Below are positions 10,401-18,502 of a DNA stretch of 64,000 nucleotides, piece by piece. How positions within the stretch are numbered: position 1 is the stretch's first letter; every line of letters starts with the position of its first letter. The stretch covers positions 310,001-374,000 of the forward strand of contig NZ_JAJEWM010000001.1 in NCBI RefSeq assembly GCF_020687685.1, written 5' to 3'. The position numbers and the translations under genes were made by a program. The DNA is from Tessaracoccus sp. OS52 (GTDB taxonomy: Bacteria; Actinomycetota; Actinomycetes; Propionibacteriales; Propionibacteriaceae). The notes below the pieces were generated by a model. The model was not told the origin of the DNA and did no database searches. It saw only the letters and a program-made list of their open reading frames with translations.

Positions 10401-10730
10401 GGGCGTGTAGCGCCAGGGAAAGTCCTCGTCGTAGAACTCCAGGAAGGGCAGGTAGTTCGGCTCGAAGTTGGTGATCCAGTCCAGCGGCTCCGAGCGCACC
10501 ACCGCCGCCCTGTCGATCCCGACGATGTCGCCCGGCCCCACCAACGGCACCTGGTGGTTGAAGGGAGGGGCGGCCAGCTCACCGCCGTCGGCCTTCTTGC
10601 CCTTGGCGGTCAGCTGGACGTCGATGGCGGCCCGGACCTTGACTCCGGCCGAATGGTCCGGCGCCGAGATCTGGTTGGCCAGTCCCTGCCGCAGCCAGGG
10701 CAGGAAGGAATAGGTGCCAAGCGTGCTCAT
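7452..10730 (-). CDS. Uncharacterised 1092-aa protein with a central membrane hairpin
   Basis: The function is unknown. The N-terminus reads MSTLGTYSFLPWLRQGLANQI. The first ~580 residues are soluble-looking and contain LRPWIALVVLAEDEF and a Trp-rich WAWAHVHVN block. Two adjacent hydrophobic helices follow at about residues 589-612 and 616-636, separated by a Pro-Arg turn; they look like a re-entrant or two-pass anchor that places both flanking parts on the same side. The ~450-residue C-terminal part includes LPNINLIQPNTITLLETNQPFIEAYMVGLNHE-type sequence (partly quoted: NTITLLETNQPFIEAYM) and a WREYPTDQRG segment. Its ATG overlaps the stop of the preceding gene (ATGA). It is the only operon member with a clear membrane segment. 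Confidence 0.85.
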   Translation of the reverse strand: MSTLGTYSFLPWLRQGLANQISAPDHSAGVKVRAAIDVQLTAKGKKADGGELAAPPFNHQVPLVGPGDIVGIDRAAVVRSEPLDWITNFEPNYLPFLEFYDEDFPWRYTPAAPDVAKGRLRPWIALVVLAEDEFVPGQNMTDKPLPYIDVADLSVFPKADELWAWAHVHVNRSLAASDDEFTSTDMGAVIGKFSATLAENPDLAYSRLLCPRKLKENTAYHAFLIPTFETGRRAGLGLELGDVVATMSAWDPATRPQGQSFPYYHRWFFRTATSGDFETLVRLLVPRVVDPRVGSREMDVQVPGSGVRGVDNPDLGGILKLGGALKPPSTVPPTPPDVFERWDEPFPRPLQTDLAHLLNLPDDYQREGEPDPIITPPLYGTWHAMARRVLTEHDGSPIAPDDNWIHRLNLDPRYRAAAGIGTGVIQDQQEKLMDAAWEQIGDVLEASRRIRFGQFGLLTTEVWYDASLRPTVGLSRQRGLLLLAPLNKRILTDGVTLHHRLAGSLVQPTLTSAALRRVIRPRGRLMTSLPFDALHRPDDLLDRVNDGDVSAAPPKTAPPGVFTAEEAAELAEPSGAPDWVLDLLRRFPQLAWVILLIALMLALVAFILLPRILGLLVAAALVVAGIVVFRLLSGWGLDTRGADLMDLTGISADDVEDLPPVPNFEVKDVGEPFRPVRGSTDSLEAARFKEALSETLGGIRDSRTVGRPPARGRVDLGRIATTAIEAVRPTTTIPRRVLAGIVLPQRIKDDLVAPPRETFVEPMAYPVIDTPMYEPLKDRSSELFLPNINLIQPNTITLLETNQPFIEAYMVGLNHEFARELLWREYPTDQRGSTFRQFWDVRSFFNTENLDDEALKEKLRDIPPLHEWPKASKLGEHDHREPPGGPDENELVLVIRGELLKRYPNAVVYAHRARWQLTDGGAIDNTVERRLVELTAAEEEKPPTSKLLTPLYEAKVDPDIYFFGFDLTAAEAKGQSGENPGDDPGWFFVIKERPGEPSFGLDTDEAATLNVWNDLSWPLVQPAPAGAHIDLAAAPAQLTVASPGSSDEKYPQYLDDRHIEWRRDSLNSALLAYVTFQSPVLVAVHAHEILPE

Positions 10731-13700
10731 GAGACCGCCTCGAATCCCGGGATGACGTGCAGGCTCTCAGCCAGCGACGGGTCCGCCTTGACCTGCGCGG
10801 TGAGGAAGTCCTGGGCGCTGGCCTGGCTCTGGAACACCGCCGTGGAACTGAACGCCTTGTTGTCCGACGACGTCGCCACGACGAACTGTTCGGCGTGGAC
10901 CTCCACCTTGTCCTCGAACGGCACGGTCTTCTTCCGCATCGCCTGCGACATGGGATTGCGCGTCACGGCGGCGCCGCCCAGGAAGAACTGGAAGAGCGTC
11001 CCTGCGAAACCGCTGAACCTGCGCGCGAAGCGCTTGTAATTGTTGTCCAGGATGATCTCCTCGTAGCGGACCACGCGCTTTGCCATCATGCTGGAGCGCA
11101 CGTCGGCCCCGGACGCCGACAGGTCCAGGCCGGAGTGCTCCGGTGTGAACGCCGGCTGGGACAGCTTCTCCGCGTCGCTGAAGTTGCGGAACTGGGCCGG
11201 GGCGAACTGCTCCGTGGCGTCTGCCACCTTCGCGAGGCCGCCACCGGTGACCTGGACCTCCAGTCGGTTCACGTCGGAGGGCTTCTGGGCCCCGACCTTG
11301 TCCAGCACCAGGTCGAGCGGCAGCGCCCGCTGGGAGATGCGCAACACGCCCACGGGGTGGAGGATCCCGGCGGCCTCCTCCTGGGGCATCGAACGGATGG
11401 CCACCATCAGCTTCGACGAGGTCGGCAGGATCGCCCGCCAGTTGTCCGTCTTGCGGATCTCGGTGTCCAGCACCGGAAGCACCTGCACCGGGTCGAGCAC
11501 CGTGTCCTTCGCGTCCCCCCAGGTGTGTTCGAACTCGACGTCGATGTCGAAGAACAGCAGCGAGATCGACCCGTGCCCCTTGACATGCCACGGGGTGGGG
11601 CCCTCGAGTTCGCCGCGGATGCTCACCGACAGCAGCCCAACGCCGAAGGCCCTCACGGAGAACGAGGCTGAGATCTCGACGATGAACCAGAACGGCGAGA
11701 ACTGGAACAGGGCGTCGATGGCCAGGAAGCCCTGGGCGTTGAAGTCGCTGGAGCCGAAGAACGCGTCCACCCGGGCGCCGAACTGCACGGTGTTGGAGGT
11801 CACGGCGAAGTAGCCCTGGATGGAGACCCGTGCGACGGGGGTGTTTATGAGGTCCACGCAGACCCGGCGCGGGCTGGGGAACGGCAGCGGCGGCGGGGAG
11901 AACCGGGGGTGGAAGCCGCCGACGCTGAGCACGAAGTTGGCGTCCTGCCCCCACGCCACCAGCAGCCCCATCTCGCCCTCGATGGTGAGGAACGCCACCC
12001 GGGACTCATACAGGGCGGCGAAGAACCACAGCCGTTGCTTGTCGAACTCGATGGCGCCGATGAAGTTGACCTGCAGCACGATGACCGCGACGTCGTCGGC
12101 GGGGATGGCCACCTTGATGATGCCGACGATCGCGATGTTGCCCGGGATCTCGATGATGACCCCGAGCGACAGGCTCGCGAGCGTCGGGGTGCCCCACCCG
12201 AGCTTGACCATGGGGCCGACGAGGAACGTGCCCTCGCGGGGCGGGAAGAACGCCCGCAGGTCGCTGATGATCTTCGGCGCGTTCGCGACGATGTCGCTGG
12301 GGAACATCACCGACTCGATGGCCCCGGAGCGGATGCCCTCTGCCAGTGCCTGGAGGTTCATGGTGCGGTTCAGGCCCACCAGGCCGCCCACCGCGAGGAG
12401 GGTGAACCCGAATCCGAGCTGGATGCCGGTGCCGAAACCCACCGACATGATGATCAGCAGCGAGAACCCCGAGCTGCCGTCCGGCATCCGGGTGGTGATG
12501 ATCCCGATCGCCTGGATGCTGACGGTCTCGAACAGCGAGAGCTCGACGGCCCCCGCGTACTCCCCACGCTCGGGGTCGATGAACAGGTAGCCACCGCCCT
12601 TGACCGCGCCGACGTCGAGCGACAGCCCGACGCCCTTCGGCGGCAGGAAGCGGAGCGCGAAGTCCAGCGGGCCGACGTTGCCGGAGCGGTCCGGCGGGAT
12701 GGTCAGGTCCGCGCCGATCCCGATCTGCTCCACCACCGCCTTGAGCGGCCCCAGGTCCGTGCGGAGGTTGGTGGTCAGCCCGATCGGGAAGCTGTCGTCG
12801 GCGATCCCGACGGTCAGCGTCAGCGCGCTGATCTCCACCGGGCCCAGCTGGATGTGCAGCGGCAACTGGATGTCGAGCGTCGCCGACCCCGCGAAGAAGA
12901 GGCCCTGCGCGGAGGAGAAGCCGACGCCGAGGTCGAACTGCGAGTCCAGTCCGAACCCGGACAGGATTGTGCCGAGGAAGCCGTCGGCGCCCGCGAGGGA
13001 GACGACCAGCCGACCACCCTGCACCTCGCCACCGAGTTTCCAGGTGCCCTCACCGCGGCCGTTGGTGGTGTCGTGGGCGAACCCGACCTTGCCCGTGGCG
13101 ATGAACTTGCGGATCTCCAGGCGGCTGCCGCCCGGCTCGCCGAGCACCACGTAGGGAGTGCCGGCCGCGCTGCCACCCGTCCACGTCACGGCGAGGTCGC
13201 CCTCGACTCTTCCGGGTGTGGCCGGGACCAGCGAGACGCCGTCGTCGGCGGTGATGATGGCCTCCACCCCGGGGACGATCGGGGTGTTCAGCTCGACGGC
13301 CAAGGACCAGTCGTCCTGGGTGATGGGGGCGGGGTTCACCTCCAGCGGGTGCGCGATCCTGATGCGCAGACCGGTCGGGGCGTCGAGTTTGGGGGAGAGC
13401 TCGAAGGCCAGCACGTCCAGCACGGGAACCGGGCCGCTGGTGTCCAGCACCGCGGGGACGCCCGCCCCGGCGAGGAGCCGGTTCAGCGTCGCGAGCAGCG
13501 TGTCCCCGGTGAAGCCGGGATCGCCCCACTGGTAGAGCGCGCGTAGGTGCTGGGACGGGTCGGTGAGGAAGTCGGACAGGGCAGCGAAGTCGACGCTGCG
13601 TCGCACGAAGGCGGGATGGGTGACGTCGACGGCGGGCACGTCCACCCGTTCGACGAAACCGATGAAGTCCAGCGCAGCCGCTGCACCGGGGATCTCCTCG

Positions 13701-14128
13701 AGGTTGCGCACCAGCAGGTAGTCGACGAGGCGGCCGGGGAGCTGGTCGGCGAACTGGTTGAGCTCCGCCGTCGGGACCCCGGTGCCGCTGAGCCCCTTGA
13801 TGGCCGCCGCGATGTCGGCGATCCCGTCGACGGTGGCCGCGACGCCGGTGGCGAGCTGCAGCGCCTTCGCGATGATCTGGCCGGTGTCCTCGGCCGCGAC
13901 GGCGTCGGCCAGGTCCGCGATGACCGGCGGCAGGTCGGTGATGCGCTGGACGGTCGCCTGCCCGGCGGCCGACAGCGCACCGTCGGCATCGACGCTGGCC
14001 GGCAGGTTGAGCCCGAGCTCGGCGAGCAGGACCCGCAGGTCGCCGCCGGTGAGGCGGTCCTCCAACGGCTCGACCAGGCGGGCCAGGGCCTCGCCCAGTG
14101 CCGCCAGCGTTCCTTCGTCCTCGGCCAT
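10727..14128 (-). CDS. 1133-aa beta-rich protein, possibly DUF6603-like
   Basis: The first ~230 residues are Ala/Leu-rich helices. After that the protein is dominated by many short strands of alternating hydrophobic and polar residues with frequent Gly, for example GGGYLFIDPERGEYAG and SLLIIMSVGFGTGIQLGFGF around 530-580, then GVIIEIPGNIAIVGIIKV and repeated FDxxxxF strands to about 880. This looks like a long amphipathic beta sheet, barrel or groove rather than a set of transmembrane helices. From memory the middle part resembles DUF6603, a large family of unknown function; I could not test this. It has no signal peptide. It begins four bases after the stop of the second protease and overlaps the next ATG by four bases. 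Confidence 0.8.
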   Translation of the reverse strand: MAEDEGTLAALGEALARLVEPLEDRLTGGDLRVLLAELGLNLPASVDADGALSAAGQATVQRITDLPPVIADLADAVAAEDTGQIIAKALQLATGVAATVDGIADIAAAIKGLSGTGVPTAELNQFADQLPGRLVDYLLVRNLEEIPGAAAALDFIGFVERVDVPAVDVTHPAFVRRSVDFAALSDFLTDPSQHLRALYQWGDPGFTGDTLLATLNRLLAGAGVPAVLDTSGPVPVLDVLAFELSPKLDAPTGLRIRIAHPLEVNPAPITQDDWSLAVELNTPIVPGVEAIITADDGVSLVPATPGRVEGDLAVTWTGGSAAGTPYVVLGEPGGSRLEIRKFIATGKVGFAHDTTNGRGEGTWKLGGEVQGGRLVVSLAGADGFLGTILSGFGLDSQFDLGVGFSSAQGLFFAGSATLDIQLPLHIQLGPVEISALTLTVGIADDSFPIGLTTNLRTDLGPLKAVVEQIGIGADLTIPPDRSGNVGPLDFALRFLPPKGVGLSLDVGAVKGGGYLFIDPERGEYAGAVELSLFETVSIQAIGIITTRMPDGSSGFSLLIIMSVGFGTGIQLGFGFTLLAVGGLVGLNRTMNLQALAEGIRSGAIESVMFPSDIVANAPKIISDLRAFFPPREGTFLVGPMVKLGWGTPTLASLSLGVIIEIPGNIAIVGIIKVAIPADDVAVIVLQVNFIGAIEFDKQRLWFFAALYESRVAFLTIEGEMGLLVAWGQDANFVLSVGGFHPRFSPPPLPFPSPRRVCVDLINTPVARVSIQGYFAVTSNTVQFGARVDAFFGSSDFNAQGFLAIDALFQFSPFWFIVEISASFSVRAFGVGLLSVSIRGELEGPTPWHVKGHGSISLLFFDIDVEFEHTWGDAKDTVLDPVQVLPVLDTEIRKTDNWRAILPTSSKLMVAIRSMPQEEAAGILHPVGVLRISQRALPLDLVLDKVGAQKPSDVNRLEVQVTGGGLAKVADATEQFAPAQFRNFSDAEKLSQPAFTPEHSGLDLSASGADVRSSMMAKRVVRYEEIILDNNYKRFARRFSGFAGTLFQFFLGGAAVTRNPMSQAMRKKTVPFEDKVEVHAEQFVVATSSDNKAFSSTAVFQSQASAQDFLTAQVKADPSLAESLHVIPGFEAVS

Positions 14129-14132
14129 GGCA

Positions 14133-15512
14133 CTATCCGGCGGGTTGCCGGGCCCCCTCCCACATCTCGATCATCGCTGCGACGGTCTCCGCGCCCGCGA
14201 GCGCTGGCCCGATCACCGGCACGAGCCGGTCGAGGTCGGCCACCAGTTCCTCGCTGCCGGTGGCGCGCAGGGCGACGGCGAGCTGGGCGACGGTGGTCTT
14301 CCGGTCCACCCCGTTCATGCGGTCGGGCAGCAGGTAGCCGGGGTCGGCTGCGCTGCGGAACAGGGCTGCCAGGAAGGCAGGTCCCTGGCTGCGGTGCCAC
14401 GCGATGGTGAAGCGGCGGTTGCGCTCGACCAGGTCCAGGCACTCGTCGCGGTGCCGGTCCACGATCCGCAGCAGGTCGCGCCCGGCGTCGCCGGCGCGAA
14501 GGCGCTCGACCAGCGCCGAGTACGGGGCAGCCACGGGTGCGGGGCGGTCCGAGTCGATCCAGTCGAGCACCGTGTAGTCCTCCTCGCCGGTGGGGATGAC
14601 CTCGATCTTCATCGCGAGCATCACCTCGTCGATGGGCGAGCCGAACCCCTCCAGGCCGTTCCCGGAGTGGTGCAGCGCGCAGACGTTGCCGGTCGCCAGG
14701 CTGACGTAGACCGAGCCGGAGTCGCCCTTGTTGCTCATCCTCGTGAACGGGGCGATCGGGTGGACCTCCACCCGCCCCGGGTCCACCTCCGTGATCATCC
14801 CGCGGGTGAGGCCGGTCCGGGCGCCCACCTTCCACACCTCGTCGAGCACCACCGGCGCCTGGGACCCCTCGATCCTGCCGGCCAGTTCCAGGGTCCCGTC
14901 CGGCTTGGTGATGCGCCGGATCTTCGGGGCGAAGGCGACGCCGGAGTCGAGCTCGGCGGTGGCGCAGTCGAGGTCCTCGTCCCAGTCGAGCACCTCCGCG
15001 ATCTTCCCGCAGGCGCAGCAGCAGGACTCCCGCCAGCGTGGGTGGCCCACGCCGTCGCCGACGTTGCCGCCGGGGTCGATCAGCACGTGCCAGTTGCTGA
15101 GCAGCACCACCGAGTCGCGGTCGGTGTGCCGGCAGAACATGCCCAGGGTCCCGGTGCCGCCCGCCACCTCCGCGCCGATCCGGGACCCACCGACCTTCGG
15201 GGAGTACTCGGTGCGGTCGTCCTCGTCGTTGAAGCCGACCTCCTTGACCGGAAGCCGCTTCACCACGACGTCGGTGGCCACGCCCAGGACCATCGGCGGC
15301 ACGACGTCGGCCGGTGGCAGTTCAGCCAGCGGGATCTTCTCCTCCACGTGGACCCGGAAGACGAACTCCTCCTCGATCCCACCGGCCCGCTCACGGGCGC
15401 CGACGGCGACCCGCACGACCCCCGGATACTGCATCAACTGCTCCCGGGCCTGGGGCAGCAAAGCGTTCAGGCGTTCGGTCTCCGCCTGCTTCTGCTCGTA
15501 GCTCATGGTCAT
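14133..15512 (-). CDS. Intracellular trypsin-like serine protease, paralogue B
   Basis: This 459-residue protease of chymotrypsin fold has a full catalytic triad by motif: His142 in LLSNWHVL, Asp182 in LDCATAEL and Ser265 in KGDSGS. Residues 1-90 form a small N-terminal domain (PGVVRVAVG, PPMVLGVATDV) seen in bacterial trypsin-like proteases of this kind. A Cys cluster CCCAC (164-168) with Cys127 may bind metal or form disulfides. Residues ~330-459 are a helical domain containing FTIAWHRSQGP that is shared with paralogue A. There is no signal peptide, so it is probably cytosolic. The ATG at 15512 overlaps the stop of paralogue A. Substrate and trigger are unknown. Confidence 0.85.
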   Translation of the reverse strand: MTMSYEQKQAETERLNALLPQAREQLMQYPGVVRVAVGARERAGGIEEEFVFRVHVEEKIPLAELPPADVVPPMVLGVATDVVVKRLPVKEVGFNDEDDRTEYSPKVGGSRIGAEVAGGTGTLGMFCRHTDRDSVVLLSNWHVLIDPGGNVGDGVGHPRWRESCCCACGKIAEVLDWDEDLDCATAELDSGVAFAPKIRRITKPDGTLELAGRIEGSQAPVVLDEVWKVGARTGLTRGMITEVDPGRVEVHPIAPFTRMSNKGDSGSVYVSLATGNVCALHHSGNGLEGFGSPIDEVMLAMKIEVIPTGEEDYTVLDWIDSDRPAPVAAPYSALVERLRAGDAGRDLLRIVDRHRDECLDLVERNRRFTIAWHRSQGPAFLAALFRSAADPGYLLPDRMNGVDRKTTVAQLAVALRATGSEELVADLDRLVPVIGPALAGAETVAAMIEMWEGARQPAG

Positions 15513-16888
15513 GGCACTGCCACCCGCGCCTCGAGCAGACTGACCATCTCATCCACGGTCCGGGCGTGCGCGAGCACGTCGAACAGCCGGGGTCCGTGGG
15601 CGGCGAGATCCTCCCGGAGGGCGTCGCTGCCCTCCGCGGCCAGGGCTTCGCGGATCCGTTCCAGCGCCTCGGTCCGGACCACTCCCTCGATCTCCGCGGG
15701 GATCTCGTAGATCGGGTCTCGGGCGCTCCTGCCGAACGCCGCCAGCCAGGTGGGTCCGCGGTTGCGGTGCCACGCGACGGTGAAGCCGCGGCGCCGCTCC
15801 ACCAGCCGGAGCGCCTCGGCGACGTTGCGGTCCACGACCTCCAGCAGCTCCCGGCCGGCCGGCTCCGCGCGGAGCCGGCCAACGAGGCTCTCGAAGGGTG
15901 ACGCGGCCGGCAGCGGGAACAGGTCCTCGTCGTCCTCGTCCCAGGACTCGGTGTAGGTGGTGGAGGGATCGCTGGGGATGACCGTGATCCCGAGGGTGGT
16001 CTGCACCGTGAGGATGTTCTTCATCACGCCGATGGTCCCGAGTTCGTCCTCGATGGCGTAGAGCAGGCCGACGACGTTGCCCGTGGCCTTCTCCACCACC
16101 ACCGAACCCGAGTCGCCGTAGAAGGCGAACTTCGCGAACGCCGGGTCCACGTCGATCGTCAGGGCCGGCACGACGGTGCTGATCGTGCCCCGGGTCAGGC
16201 CCGTCCGGTAGCCCACCTTCCAGACCACCATGCCCAGCACCGGTGCCGAGGTGCCGGCGATGCTGCCCTCCTCCTCCACGGTCCCGTCGCCGCGCTTGAT
16301 GCGCCGGATCTTGGGGAAGAACGGGACCGTCACCGAAGCGATGGCGCAGTCCTGGGCCTGGTCGGCGGCCAGGACCTTGCCCATCTCGTTGCAGGTGCAG
16401 CAGCAGCTCTTGCGGTGTTCGGGCTGGCCCACCCCGGAACCGATCTGGGCGCTCGGGGCGAGCAGGACGTGGTGGTTGCTGAGCAGCACGACCGAGTCGT
16501 CGCTGGTGCGCTTGCAGAAGCAGCCGAGCGTGCCCCAGCCCCCGGACCCCTCCGCGTTGATCGCGATCCCGCCGACCTTCGTGCCGTAGTTGCGGTCGTG
16601 CTCATCGTCGCCGAACCCCAGCAACAGCTTGGGGGTGCGGACCACCTGCACGTCGGTGGCGAAGCCGAGCACCTCGGGTGGGACGCGTTCGGAGGGGGCC
16701 AGGTCCTCGTCGGGCAACTTCTGGGTGACGTAGGCGATGTAGACGGGCTCCTCGACGAGTGAGCCGCGGCGGCGTCGCAGGCCGATGCCGACGTCGCGGA
16801 CTCCCGGGACCTGCATCAGTTCCCGGCGTGCGTCGTCGTATCCGGCGACGAGTTGGGCCTGTAGTTCGGCCCAGTCAGTCGTGGGCAA
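15509..16888 (-). CDS. Intracellular trypsin-like serine protease, paralogue A, first gene of the operon
   Basis: The architecture is the same as paralogue B: an N-terminal domain (VPGVRDVGIG, PPEVLGFATDV), a protease core with His140 (LLSNHHVL), Asp180 (QDCAIASV) and Ser260 (YGDSGS), the Cys cluster CCCTC (162-166) plus Cys123/Cys125, and a ~130-residue helical C-terminal domain with FTVAWHRNRGP. I chose the TTG at 16888 because a strong GGGAGG Shine-Dalgarno lies six bases upstream (16895-16900). This start also gives exactly 459 residues, the same length as paralogue B. The open frame continues to 17002, but the extra part is Arg/Pro-rich and has no ribosome site. It is divergent from purB, with 183 bp between the starts. 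Confidence 0.83.
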   Translation of the reverse strand: MPTTDWAELQAQLVAGYDDARRELMQVPGVRDVGIGLRRRRGSLVEEPVYIAYVTQKLPDEDLAPSERVPPEVLGFATDVQVVRTPKLLLGFGDDEHDRNYGTKVGGIAINAEGSGGWGTLGCFCKRTSDDSVVLLSNHHVLLAPSAQIGSGVGQPEHRKSCCCTCNEMGKVLAADQAQDCAIASVTVPFFPKIRRIKRGDGTVEEEGSIAGTSAPVLGMVVWKVGYRTGLTRGTISTVVPALTIDVDPAFAKFAFYGDSGSVVVEKATGNVVGLLYAIEDELGTIGVMKNILTVQTTLGITVIPSDPSTTYTESWDEDDEDLFPLPAASPFESLVGRLRAEPAGRELLEVVDRNVAEALRLVERRRGFTVAWHRNRGPTWLAAFGRSARDPIYEIPAEIEGVVRTEALERIREALAAEGSDALREDLAAHGPRLFDVLAHARTVDEMVSLLEARVAVP

Positions 16889-17059
16889 AGCGGACCTCCC
16901 GCCGCTCAAGAACCCAACCAGGTGTGCCTCGCACCGCTGCGGGGCACGGGCGACGGGCCTGGCAAACCGGGGACGTCGCGTATGAACAGGTGCGAGCAAC
17001 AAGTGTCACTCCCGGGCCGGTTCACTTTCCACTGATTCGGGTGGAGAATCGCCACGCAA

Positions 17060-17065
17060 TAGGCT
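17060..17065 (+). promoter_or_regulatory. -10 element of a leaderless purB promoter
   Basis: TAGGCT fits the TANNNT consensus and ends six bases before the ATG at 17072, which puts +1 on the A of the start codon. No Shine-Dalgarno sequence is visible before purB, which agrees with leaderless translation. This element sits in the 183-bp divergent region shared with the protease operon. Confidence 0.5.
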
Positions 17066-17071
17066 GTGCCC

Positions 17072-18502
17072 ATGAGCCTGCCGAACGTCCTCGCCAACCG
17101 TTATGCCTCCGCGCCGATGCGCGCCGTCTGGGCCCCCGAGGCGAAGGTGGTGGCGGAGCGCAAGCTGTGGCTGGAGGTGCTGCGTGCCCAGCGTGACCTC
17201 GGCGTGGACTTCGGGGGTGCCGACGCCGACGAGGTGATCGCCGCCTACGAGGCGGTCGTCGACGACGTCGACCTCGCGTCCATGGCGGAGCGGGAGCGCG
17301 TCACCCGGCACGACGTCAAGGCGCGGATCGAGGAGTTCAACGCGCTGGCAGGCCACGAGCACGTCCACAAGGGCATGACCTCCCGCGACCTCACCGAGAA
17401 CATCGAGCAGTACCAGGTGCTCGCCTCGCTCCGGCTCATCCGGACCCGCGTCATCGCCGCGCTGGCGCAGCTCGGCCGCCTGGCCGCCCAGTACTCTGAC
17501 CAGCCGCTGACCGGCAGGTCCCACAACGTCGCCGCCCAGATCACGACGCTGGGGAAGCGGTTCGCGACGGTGGCCGACGAGCTCCTGGTGGCGCTGCGCC
17601 GGATCGAGGAGCTGATTGCCCGCTACCCGGCGCGGGGGATCAAGGGCCCGGTGGGAACCGCGCAGGACATGCTCGACCTCCTGGGCGGCGACTCGGGCAA
17701 GCTCGCCGAGCTCGAAGGCCGCGTCGCGTCGGCGCTGGGGTTCAGGGCGGTGCTCACCTCCACCGGGCAGGTCTACCCCCGCTCCCTTGACTACGACGTC
17801 GTCACCGCGCTCGCGCAGACCGCGGCCGCGCCGTCGAACCTTGCCACCACCATCAGGCTCATGGCCGGGCTCGAACTGGTGACCGAGGGCTTCAAGGAGG
17901 GTCAGGTGGGGTCCTCTGCGATGCCCCACAAGATGAACACGCGCTCCTGCGAGCGCGTCAACGGGCTGGCCGTGGTGGTTCGCGGCTACGTGGCGATGGT
18001 CGGGGAACTGGCCGGAGACCAGTGGAACGAGGGCGACGTGTCCTGCTCGGTGGTCCGCAGGGTGGCGCTGCCGGACGCGTTCTTCGCCCTCGACGGGCTC
18101 TTCGAGACCTTCCTCACCGTGCTGGCCGACTTCGGCGCCTTCCCGGCGGTCATCGACGCCGAGCTGGAGCGCTACCTGCCGTTCCTGACCACCACCAAGG
18201 TCCTGATGGCAGCCGTCCGCAAGGGCGTCGGCCGGGAGGCGGCCCACGAGGCCATCAAGGAGCACGCCGTCGCCGTCGCGCTGGGAATGCGCCAGGGCCA
18301 GGCCGCCAACGACCTCCTGGACCGGCTGGCCGCCGACCCGCGGCTGGGACTCTCGCGCGACGAGCTGGGCTCCCTCGTCGGCAGCCCGCTCGAACTCGCG
18401 GGAACCGCGCAGGACCAGGTGCGGCGGATCGTCGCGCAGATCGACGGACTCGTCGCCGCCAATCCCGACGACGCCGCCTACGTTCCCGGGGCGGTGCTGT
18501 GA
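17072..18502 (+). CDS. purB: Adenylosuccinate lyase
   Basis: This 476-residue cytosolic enzyme of the fumarase/aspartase superfamily cleaves SAICAR to AICAR and adenylosuccinate to AMP, each with release of fumarate. The family signature SSAMPHKMN and the TSRDLTEN and GRSHNVAAQ regions that build the active site are all present. The ATG at 17072 was preferred to a GTG two codons earlier because a TAGGCT -10 box would place the transcript start on it. Its stop codon overlaps the purC ATG (TGATG), so the two are translationally coupled. Length is normal and nothing is missing. Confidence 0.95.
   Translation: MSLPNVLANRYASAPMRAVWAPEAKVVAERKLWLEVLRAQRDLGVDFGGADADEVIAAYEAVVDDVDLASMAERERVTRHDVKARIEEFNALAGHEHVHKGMTSRDLTENIEQYQVLASLRLIRTRVIAALAQLGRLAAQYSDQPLTGRSHNVAAQITTLGKRFATVADELLVALRRIEELIARYPARGIKGPVGTAQDMLDLLGGDSGKLAELEGRVASALGFRAVLTSTGQVYPRSLDYDVVTALAQTAAAPSNLATTIRLMAGLELVTEGFKEGQVGSSAMPHKMNTRSCERVNGLAVVVRGYVAMVGELAGDQWNEGDVSCSVVRRVALPDAFFALDGLFETFLTVLADFGAFPAVIDAELERYLPFLTTTKVLMAAVRKGVGREAAHEAIKEHAVAVALGMRQGQAANDLLDRLAADPRLGLSRDELGSLVGSPLELAGTAQDQVRRIVAQIDGLVAANPDDAAYVPGAVL

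Noticed and set aside
638-16888. The operon as a contractile injection system, prophage tail or secretion system
   Set aside because: No sheath, tube, baseplate, spike, AAA ATPase, portal or terminase motifs were seen in any of the six proteins.
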